Below are positions 1-5,046 of a stretch of 9,530 nt of DNA, one piece after another. The stretch's first letter is position 1. The number at the start of each line of letters is the position of its first letter. This DNA comes from an uncultured Eubacteriales bacterium (GTDB lineage: Bacteria; Bacillota; Clostridia; Oscillospirales; Oscillospiraceae), in assembly GCA_905210385.1 (NCBI GenBank), contig CAJLWS010000043.1:1-9530 (forward strand), written 5' to 3'. Made by a program: the position numbers and the translations under genes. Below the pieces are notes generated by a model. It was not told the origin of the DNA. It saw only the letters and a list, made by a program, of their open reading frames with translations, and ran no database searches.

Positions 1-1
1 C

Positions 2-730
2 TGCCCCGGCTTCGGCAGCGCAGCCAAATACGCCGCCGTCTCTGCCCTGGAGCTGGCCTTTGACGCCTCCGCCCTGCCCATCCACGTGGTGGTCATGGAG
101 CTCATGGGCCGCAACGCCGGGTGGATCACCGCCGCCTCCGCCCTCTTCGCCGACCAGATGCCCTGCGAGCACCTGGTGTACCTGCCGGAGACCAGCTTTG
201 ACAAGGAGGCCTTCCTGGCCGCGGTGAAGGAGAAATGGGCCAAGGGACGAGGACTGCTGGTCACCGTGTCCGAGGGCATCCACTACGCCGACGGCTCTCC
301 CGTGGCCGACTCGGGCATCGTGGACGGCTTCGGCCACAAGATCCCCGGCGGCGCCGCCCAGACCCTCAGCGACATGATCATGCAGGAGACGGGGCTCAAG
401 TCCCGCTCTGAGAAACCCGGTCTGCTGGGCCGGGTGAGCGTGGGCCTCATGTCCCAGGTCGACCAGAGGGAGGCCGAGGAGGCCGGCGCCGTGGCCGTGC
501 GCTCCGCCGTGGAAGGCAAGACCGGCTTTATGGTGGGCTTCGAGACCGTCCGGGAGCCGGAGTACCGCTCCCAGACCTGTCTGATCCCCCTGGAACAGGT
601 GGCCAATGCGGAAAAGAAATTCCCCATGGAGTGGATCGGCGCGGACAGGGCCAGCATTGCCCCCGCCTTCAAGGACTACTGCCTGCCCCTGCTGGGTGAG
701 TACGACAATCGCTTTGCCTATCTGCGCTGA
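2..730 (+). CDS. 6-phosphofructokinase (ATP- or PPi-dependent), 3' part, start outside window
   Basis: Glycolytic cytoplasmic enzyme that phosphorylates fructose 6-phosphate to fructose 1,6-bisphosphate. Only the last 242 residues are present; the frame is open from base 2, so the start lies upstream. The visible part opens with the PGFGSAAKYA segment, followed by MELMGRNAGW, the conserved MGR-x-AGW substrate-binding motif of the family. Further on are VSEGIHYADG and GRVSVGLMSQ, in the order expected for the C-terminal half. The GFGSAAKY segment is typical of the clostridial branch that contains many pyrophosphate-dependent enzymes. The GGDG[S/D] phosphodonor motif that would help tell ATP from PPi use lies outside the window, so the donor is undecided. 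It is followed after 17 bases by the TauE-like gene. The family call is firm; the donor is not. Confidence 0.93.
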   Translation, partial: CPGFGSAAKYAAVSALELAFDASALPIHVVVMELMGRNAGWITAASALFADQMPCEHLVYLPETSFDKEAFLAAVKEKWAKGRGLLVTVSEGIHYADGSPVADSGIVDGFGHKIPGGAAQTLSDMIMQETGLKSRSEKPGLLGRVSVGLMSQVDQREAEEAGAVAVRSAVEGKTGFMVGFETVREPEYRSQTCLIPLEQVANAEKKFPMEWIGADRASIAPAFKDYCLPLLGEYDNRFAYLR

Positions 731-747
731 CGGGGAGGCCGCTGACC

Positions 748-1519
748 ATGCAGATTCTGTTCAGCTTTCTCATCTGCCTGCTGGCCACCACCATCGGCGG
801 CATCAGCGGCGTGGGGGGCGGCGTCATCATCAAGCCGGTGCTGGACGCCACCTCCGGCATGCCGGTGGCCACCATCAGTTTCCTGTCCGGCTGCACCGTG
901 CTGGCCATGACCATTACCTCCATGCTCCGCAGCCGGGGCGGCGAGGTGAAGGTAGAACCCCGCAGAGGCACCCTGCTGGCCATCGGCGCGGCGGTGGGCG
1001 GCGTTGTGGGCAAGGAGCTGTTTGAGATCGTGCGCTCCGCCGGCGGCTCTGCGGTATCCATCGCGCAGCAGGTGATGATGATTGTTCTCACCCTGGGCGT
1101 GCTGGTCTACACGCTGAACCGGCCCCGCATTACCACCAGGGATGTGAAAAACCCGGCAGCCTGCGTGGTCATCGGCCTGGTACTGGGCCTGCTGTCCGCC
1201 TTTCTGGGCATCGGCGGGGGGCCCATCAACCTGGCGGTGCTGTACTACTTCTTCTCCATGGACACCAAGACCGCCGCGCTGAACTCCCTTTATATCATCC
1301 TGTTCTCCCAGGCGGCCAGCTTTTTGAGCACCCTGGTGCGGAACACCGTGCCGGAGTTTGAGTGGGCGGTGCTCATCGTCATGGTGGTGGGCGGCGTCGT
1401 GGGCGGCACCCCGGGCCGCAGAATCAGCAAGAAGCTGAGGCGTGGATCGGCTGTTCTTCTGGCTGCTCATCGTCATCTCCGGAATCAGCTGTTACAATCT
1501 GGTGCGGTGTTTCGTGTAG
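748..1519 (+). CDS. TauE/SafE-family membrane permease, apparent one-base frameshift near 1438-1441
   Basis: Polytopic inner-membrane protein of the TauE/SafE (DUF81) family, whose members include sulfite and organosulfonate exporters; the substrate here cannot be told. The start is supported by GGGGAGG 9 bases upstream. Both family half-repeat motifs are visible: GVGGGVIIKP at residues 21-30 and GIGGGPINL at 154-162, amid several hydrophobic helices. After residue 230 (RISKKL) the frame turns into an Arg-rich, non-membrane tail that stops at 1602 inside the downstream terminator. Dropping one G from the GAGGCG at 1438-1442 restores a hydrophobic last helix (SVDRLFFWLLIVISGIS, then CYNLVRCFV) and a stop at 1517-1519, giving about 256 residues, the usual family length. 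The gene is therefore either a recent pseudogene or carries a sequencing error. As read, the uninterrupted frame is 748-1602. It lies 17 bases after the phosphofructokinase gene and may be co-transcribed with it. Confidence 0.85.
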
Positions 1520-1580
1520 CGGCCCGATTGCTGACCCGCTCCCCGCGCCGATGCGCTTTCCCCTGCCTCACCCCCGGTTT

Positions 1581-1631
1581 AACCCCGCAGGCCCTTGCTT
1601 GATAACAAGGGCCTGCGGGGTTTTCTTTTTT
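1581..1631 (+). terminator. Strong intrinsic terminator after the permease gene
   Basis: A perfect 17-bp stem (1581-1597 pairs with 1606-1622) has an 8-base loop (CTTGATAA) and is followed by a T-tract (TTTTCTTTTTT, 1621-1631). This is a textbook Rho-independent terminator for the phosphofructokinase/permease unit. The frameshifted permease frame ends inside it, at 1602. Confidence 0.95.
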
Positions 1632-1816
1632 CATCTCGCCCATTCTTTAACCTGTCCGGGACGGTTCCGTGTCCAAATGGGCAAAATAATGGACTTTATT
1701 TGACGCGTGGCCTATGGTAAAATTATGTCGAAATTTAGAATAATCGGATTCGCGGTCCAGAGCCCATCGCTTTCCCAAACCTATACCGCCACGTCGAAAC
1801 AAGAAGAGGTCCAAAC
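1632..1816 (+). promoter_or_regulatory. Non-coding leader of the sigma factor gene, weak promoter candidates only
   Basis: No gene is seen between the terminator and the sigma factor start. The stretch is locally AT-rich around 1680-1745. TTGACG at 1700-1705 resembles a -35 box, but the hexamer 17 bases on (TTATGT, 1723-1728) is a poor -10. TAAAAT at 1718-1723 is a better -10, but lies only 12 bases after TTGACG. ECF sigma factors often drive their own gene from a non-sigma-A promoter; I could not pick out such a site with confidence. GTCGAAA occurs twice (near 1727 and 1794) and GTCCAAA twice (near 1671 and 1809). These may be chance. Confidence 0.3.
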
Positions 1817-2344
1817 ATGATAGTCTATCTACAGATGCTCGAAACAGCAGAGGATCGGGCCGCCTTTGAGCAGCTTTACCTCACCTATCGCAGCCTGATG
1901 TATCGCATCGCCTATGGCATCTTGCGCAACCAGCAGGATGCGGAAGACGCAGTGCACCAGGCCTTTCTGTCCATGATTGGAGGCTTCAGAAAAATTAATA
2001 AAATCGAGTGTCCAAAAACAAAGGCCTTCTGCGTTATAGTAGTAGAACGGAAATCCCTGGATCTCCTTCGGATCCGGAAACGGGATATTGATTCCTATGA
2101 TGTGGAGCGACACGGAGTTGAGATCCCCCTGCCCGGAGACAACGGTCTGGCGGATGCACTGGCACGGCTTTCCGCCAGGTACCGGGAGGTCCTCTTGCTG
2201 CGCTATTATTTCGGTTACGCAACAAGGGAGATTGCGGACATGCTCCAAATGAGCTTGTCCGCAACCAATAAGCTGCTTTGGCGGGCAAAAGCAGCACTGG
2301 CCGCAGAATTAGAAGGAGGCGGTGACCCCGATGCAGAAGTTTGA
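1817..2344 (+). CDS. ECF-type RNA polymerase sigma factor (sigma-70 family)
   Basis: A 175-residue alternative sigma factor that directs RNA polymerase to a dedicated promoter set, probably in response to an envelope or extracellular signal. Region 2 spans about residues 13-88: the FEQLYLTYRSLMYRIAYGIL helix, then DAEDAVHQAF at 41-50, the characteristic ECF D-A-E-D-x-[VT]-Q-x-x-F type motif. Region 4 spans about 110-163, with LPEE-like spacing replaced by LSARYREVLLLRYYFGY, then the helix-turn-helix TREIADMLQMSLSATNKLLWRAK. Length is normal for the family. The start is supported by AGAGG 7 bases upstream; a second in-frame ATG at 1835 is less likely. The 3' end overlaps the next gene by 14-23 bases, pointing to translational coupling with its probable anti-sigma partner. 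Confidence 0.92.
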   Translation: MIVYLQMLETAEDRAAFEQLYLTYRSLMYRIAYGILRNQQDAEDAVHQAFLSMIGGFRKINKIECPKTKAFCVIVVERKSLDLLRIRKRDIDSYDVERHGVEIPLPGDNGLADALARLSARYREVLLLRYYFGYATREIADMLQMSLSATNKLLWRAKAALAAELEGGGDPDAEV

Positions 2345-3026
2345 GATTTCAGACCAGGCCCTGGAAGAGGCTTCCGGGGCCGTGGTCACATCCTTGCTGG
2401 GAGCTCTTCCCGAGCCGGAGGAACTCGCCCATGATTTTTCCGACGGCTTTGAGGAGAAAATGCGCCTGGTGATCACGAAGGAGAAGCGGCACAGCGCCTT
2501 CCGGAAGTTTGGCCGCCGGGCAGCTGCGGTGATCCTGGCGGCGCTCGTCGGGATGGGGGCCTGGCTGGCGGTGGACCAGGAGGCTCGTGCCATGGTGTCG
2601 CAGTGGATCCGCACGGTCTACGAAAGTTCCGTGATCTACCGCTTTTTTGGCGCAGCCCCCGAGGGAGAGCTTCCGGACTATCGGCCGGCCTGGGTACCTG
2701 ACGGATATGTGGAGGTCCAGTCCCTCCGCACGGAATCGGAGCAGGTGCTGGTCTATCAGTCCTCCGACAGTGCTTTTACGCTGACCTATTATTGGATGGA
2801 TGAGGCAACAGGTACAACCTTGGATGGTATTTCCGACGAGAGCAGGACTGTCTCCGTCCAGGGAAATCCCGGATTTTACTACCCCTCCGCCGGTCCCGGT
2901 TCTACCAATGACCTGATCTGGACTGATGAATCCTCAGGGCTGGTCTTCATCCTGTCCGCCTACCTGCCTGAGCATGACATTTTGCACATAGCGGAAAGTG
3001 TAGAATTGTCTGATATTCCAAAATGA
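2331..3026 (+). CDS. Single-pass membrane DUF4367 protein, probable anti-sigma factor
   Basis: A protein of about 231 residues with an N-terminal cytoplasmic segment (about 1-60), one transmembrane helix (AAAVILAALVGMGAWLAV, about 64-82, after basic KRHSAFRKFGRR), and an external C-terminal domain. The external part, from about residue 114 (LPDYRPAWVPDGY), then YQSSDSAFTLTYYW and GLVFILSAYLPEHDILHIAESV, matches the DUF4367 pattern of clostridial proteins encoded next to ECF sigma factors. Its likely role, inferred from topology and neighbour, is to hold the sigma factor at the membrane until a signal arrives; no classical zinc anti-sigma motif (HxxxCxxC) is present. Start choice: GGAGG at 2315-2319 lies 11 bases before ATG 2331, but only 2 before the in-frame GTG at 2322, so I prefer ATG. 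It overlaps the sigma factor gene by 14 bases. Confidence 0.82.
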   Translation: MQKFEISDQALEEASGAVVTSLLGALPEPEELAHDFSDGFEEKMRLVITKEKRHSAFRKFGRRAAAVILAALVGMGAWLAVDQEARAMVSQWIRTVYESSVIYRFFGAAPEGELPDYRPAWVPDGYVEVQSLRTESEQVLVYQSSDSAFTLTYYWMDEATGTTLDGISDESRTVSVQGNPGFYYPSAGPGSTNDLIWTDESSGLVFILSAYLPEHDILHIAESVELSDIPK

Positions 3027-3156
3027 TACTTCTTTCATTTTAAGCGTCCAAAAACAGCTCCCTTCTCCGTTTTAGTTTTAGAGCCGACGCAAAAAGCGGG
3101 CTGAGCAGACCCACTCAAAACTGTCTGCAAATCTTATTATGCGAGGAGCTGTTCGT

Positions 3157-3504
3157 ATGAAAAAACGCGTAGTCCCATTGTTCATCGCGCTTGTGATGAT
3201 CCTGTCCATCAGCGCGAACGCCGCCATCGAGCCCCGTGCAAACCTAGTTAATACTACCCTCACTTTCTCCGGCACCACGGCAAACTGCTCGGTCCTGGTC
3301 ACATCGCCAACCAAGCAGATCAACGTTACCTTGAGCCTGTGGCAGGGCAACATCCTGATTGACTCCTGGTCTGGGAGTGGGACCACCGTTGTGTCTGTAC
3401 AGGGAACCGCGTCTGTGGTGAAGGGGCGGACCTATACGCTGCAGGCCACCGGGACAGTCGATGGAGAACCGATCAATGCTGCTCCTGTAACACGAACGTG
3501 TTGA
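3157..3504 (+). CDS. Small secreted protein, probable beta-sandwich, function unknown
   Basis: 115 residues. A clear Sec signal peptide (MKKRVVPLFIALVMILSISA then NA, with likely cleavage after residue 22 at the ANA site) leaves a mature protein of about 93 residues. The mature part starts AIEPRANLVN, is rich in Thr, Ser and Val, and alternates like beta strands (TLTFSGTTANCSVLV, INVTLSLWQGN, TYTLQATGTVDGE). It has only two Cys, Cys44 and the C-terminal Cys115, which could form a disulfide closing the fold. I cannot name a family with certainty; small secreted proteins beginning with an xEPR-like motif and Ig-like strand patterns occur in gut Clostridia. The start is set by GAGGAG at 3143-3148, 8 bases upstream; the upstream in-frame ATG at 3139 lacks a site. 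It lies 130 bases after the DUF4367 gene with no terminator in between, so it may belong to the same transcript or be a sigma target. Confidence 0.8.
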   Translation: MKKRVVPLFIALVMILSISANAAIEPRANLVNTTLTFSGTTANCSVLVTSPTKQINVTLSLWQGNILIDSWSGSGTTVVSVQGTASVVKGRTYTLQATGTVDGEPINAAPVTRTC

Positions 3505-3636
3505 TACCCACCCCGGGGCCCCTGTTCTGAGGTTGCGGACAACGAGGTCCTCGCCACTGCCCAGGCTGGGCTGGACACCTCAGCGGATCTGAAGAAACGC
3601 CTGCTGGAGCTGTCCCCTGTACGGTTTACAGCATAG
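3505..3636 (+). pseudogene. Possible remnant of a gene 3' end
   Basis: Directly after the stop of the small secreted protein, the same frame stays open for 43 codons to a TAG at 3634-3636. From about 3529 it reads like real protein: EVADNEVLATAQAGLDTSAD, then LKKRLLELSPVRFTA, an amphipathic, Leu/Lys-rich helical end. There is no start codon and no ribosome binding site. It may be the C-terminal end of a lost gene joined here by a deletion. I do not recognise the parent family. An open stretch of 43 codons can arise by chance in GC-rich DNA, so confidence is low. Confidence 0.25.
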
Positions 3637-3903
3637 CGCTATCTGTTTCCCAAAATCCCCATAGACCCATAGATTTTGTCTGTGTACGGCTGTATAGGAG
3701 CAAAAATCAAGTGCTAAGCGGGCTGCACCGTTTGATTCCATGTGACCACGGGAGGTCTGGGAGAAAAAGACCTAAGCACAAGCGGCTGCATCCCTATCCT
3801 GCGTGCGAGCCCTCCAACCGTCACGCCCGGTGGGAGATATCCTGTCTCTCTTTTGCCAAAATGGAATTGGGGAGCGTCTCGCAATTTCAGGACAGATCTG
3901 GTA
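3637..3903 (+). other. Gene-poor stretch upstream of a small XRE gene
   Basis: Together with the remnant before it, this makes about 400 bases without a convincing gene. The frame of the downstream XRE gene is open back to an ATG at 3742, but the residues encoded before 3904 (many Pro, Gly, Arg and Ser) do not look like a folded domain. A small direct repeat (CCATAG, twice within 3659-3671) is present. No clear promoter or ribosome binding site was found. Confidence 0.4.
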
Positions 3904-4194
3904 ATGTCTTCATATCTTTCATCTGAGTATGGGGGGTTATGCGTGCATCAGTATCAAGAAGTTGCAAAAGATTTCTTGGTCGGGTGTGTGGTTGAGACCC
4001 GAAAGGCAAAGTCACTGAAAAAGAGCACGATGTCAATCTGGCTGCAGATTGATCCCCGCTCTTATCTGGATATTGAAAAAGGGAGGTACGGTCTCTCCGC
4101 CGCATCCCTGCTCTGTTTCCAGTGCAATCTCGCGGATGTGGAAATTTTAGATATGGTCCACAGTTTCAAGTCAAAAATAGACCCGTCAGACTAA
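3904..4194 (+). CDS. Short XRE/Cro-type helix-turn-helix protein
   Basis: 96 residues from the chosen ATG. Residues 17-80 look like a compact DNA-binding domain: YQEVAKDFLVGCVVETRKAK forms the first helix, LKKSTMSIWLQIDPRSYLDI fits the helix-turn-helix, and EKGRYGLSAASLLCFQCNL the following helices. The PRSYLDIEKG stretch matches the recognition-helix and post-turn pattern (S-Y-x-x-[IL]-E-x-G) of XRE proteins. It probably binds DNA as a small repressor; the target is unknown. The start is uncertain: no good ribosome binding site precedes 3904, and the frame stays open back to 3742, so a longer form (150 residues) is possible but its extra N-terminus looks non-coding. A terminator follows 20 bases after the stop. 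It is set apart from its neighbours, as a stand-alone unit. Confidence 0.6.
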   Translation: MSSYLSSEYGGLCVHQYQEVAKDFLVGCVVETRKAKSLKKSTMSIWLQIDPRSYLDIEKGRYGLSAASLLCFQCNLADVEILDMVHSFKSKIDPSD

Positions 4195-4213
4195 AAGCTG
4201 AGGCAGGAAAAAG

Positions 4214-4249
4214 AAACCCTGGAGCCGTCAAAAGCTCTGGGGTTTTCTT
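4214..4249 (+). terminator. Intrinsic terminator after the small XRE gene
   Basis: A 12-bp stem (4214-4225 pairs with 4234-4245) contains two G-U wobbles and an 8-base loop (CGTCAAAA). It is followed by TTTTCTTC, with the T-run starting inside the 3' arm at 4243. Its position 20 bases after the XRE stop codon fits the end of that transcript. Confidence 0.75.
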
Positions 4250-4432
4250 CGTGGAGGCTACAGAGCTTGTCCCTGTACCCTCTTGCGCGTGATATGAGCT
4301 GTCTGAATCCCTCTGGCGAGAGCAAGCGCATGGCGTATTCCTGCCCGTTAAACTGCAAAAGCCCCTGGAAACCGTCTTAAAGGACAAGACGCCGCCCGCG
4401 TTCCTACATCTTTTGAAAAGGGCCTATCAAAT
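4250..4432 (+). other. Intergenic stretch before the kinase operon
   Basis: No convincing gene. Three plus-strand frames have short open stretches here, without starts or recognisable domains, so they may be decayed coding DNA or chance. A consensus -10 hexamer, TATAAT, sits at 4448-4453 just downstream, but the sequence about 17 bases before it (TATCAA, 4425-4430) is a poor -35. It lies between 5-base inverted arms (ACTCC 4441-4445, GGAGT 4454-4458). If it is a real promoter it would start transcription inside the small ORF at 4433. Confidence 0.35.
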
Positions 4433-4639
4433 TTGGTTGAACTCCGGTATAATGGAGTCGAATCCGGGTATCCCACACTTCATTCGATCTCACGCAGCGG
4501 ACCATCTGATGTTGGCCTGGCGCATGTACAGGTCACGGATATTCCCGGACAAATGCAGTCCAAAATCAGAGAGGTGCTTACTGCGAAACTACCACAGCTG
4601 ACCCGAACATTTGCCATGAAAGGCGGCGGTGAACCATGA
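4433..4639 (+). CDS. Small ORF, possible first gene of the XRE-kinase operon
   Basis: A 68-residue frame with a TTG start, preceded by AAAAGGG at 4416-4422. No family is recognised. The protein begins MVELRYNGVESGYPTL and ends with a well-formed amphipathic, basic stretch (IPGQMQSKIREVLTAKLPQL, then TRTFAMKGGGEP) that looks coded rather than random. The strongest support is its 3' end: its TGA overlaps the ATG of the next gene as ATGA, the same arrangement as at the next junction (5043-5046). That suggests three translationally coupled genes. Against it: the TTG start, the TATAAT hexamer lying inside it, and mixed codon usage. It could also be the last part of an older, longer gene, since the frame is open back to 4352. 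Confidence 0.45.
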   Translation: MVELRYNGVESGYPTLHSISRSGPSDVGLAHVQVTDIPGQMQSKIREVLTAKLPQLTRTFAMKGGGEP

Positions 4640-5046
4640 AGTCCACACAGGAGCTAGAGCATCAGATTCGTCAGAGCAGAGACCCCGCGCTGCTGGCAGA
4701 GGATGCCTTCTCCGCCCCTGATTTGACCGCACATCTCAGAAACCTGCTGAGCTGCCGCGATGTATCCGTTCAAGATGTGGTTGTCGGCTGCCGCCTTGAT
4801 CGCAGCTATGGATATCAGCTGTTTAACGGCACCCGCAAGCCCACCAGGAATTTCCTCCTTCGCTTGGCTCTGTTCCTGAAGCTTCGGGAGGAGGAGGTGC
4901 AGAGGCTGCTGAACATTGCGGAACGGCAGCCATTGTATGCCCGAAACCGGAGGGATGCCGCAGTGCTGTACGGACTGACGCACGGCTTGGCAGCGGACGA
5001 GACGCAGGAGCTTCTGGAAGCGTTAGGCGAGGAGGGGCTAGAATGA
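4636..5046 (+). CDS. XRE-family helix-turn-helix protein coupled to a Ser/Thr kinase
   Basis: 136 residues. The central region, about 30-97 (DLTAHLRNLLSCRDVSVQDV, then CRLDRSYGYQLFNGTRKPTR and LLRLALFLKLREEEVQRLLN), has the five-helix layout of an XRE DNA-binding domain, with SYGYQLFNGTRKP as the recognition-helix region. The C-terminal part (QPLYARNRRDAAVLYGLTHG, then ADETQELLEALGEEGL) is an all-helical tail that I recognise from clostridial regulators encoded beside protein kinases. It is probably a cytoplasmic DNA-binding protein or kinase adaptor. The start overlaps the stop of the preceding small ORF (ATGA), and its own TGA overlaps the kinase start (ATGA), so the stoichiometry with the kinase is probably fixed by coupling. 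Regulation of, or phosphorylation by, the kinase is inference. Confidence 0.8.
   Translation: MKSTQELEHQIRQSRDPALLAEDAFSAPDLTAHLRNLLSCRDVSVQDVVVGCRLDRSYGYQLFNGTRKPTRNFLLRLALFLKLREEEVQRLLNIAERQPLYARNRRDAAVLYGLTHGLAADETQELLEALGEEGLE

Noticed and set aside
718..1476. A 252-residue minus-strand ORF and other opposite-frame ORFs over the phosphofructokinase and permease genes
   Set aside because: Low-complexity, His/Gln/Gly-rich translations that mirror GC-rich codons of clear plus-strand genes.
3135..3140. TATTAT as a -10 box for the secreted protein gene
   Set aside because: Transcription would start inside or after the ribosome binding site at 3143-3148, and no -35 fits.
3511..3522. CCCCGGGGCCCC as a terminator after the secreted protein gene
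   Set aside because: The palindrome has no loop room and no T-tract follows.
3742..3903. N-terminal extension of the small XRE gene
   Set aside because: The 54 extra residues are Pro/Gly/Ser/Arg-rich without domain features, and the XRE domain begins after 3904; kept only as an alternative start.
4166..4387. 73-residue minus-strand ORF
   Set aside because: It crosses the terminator of the XRE gene in antisense, with no ribosome binding site or recognisable motif.
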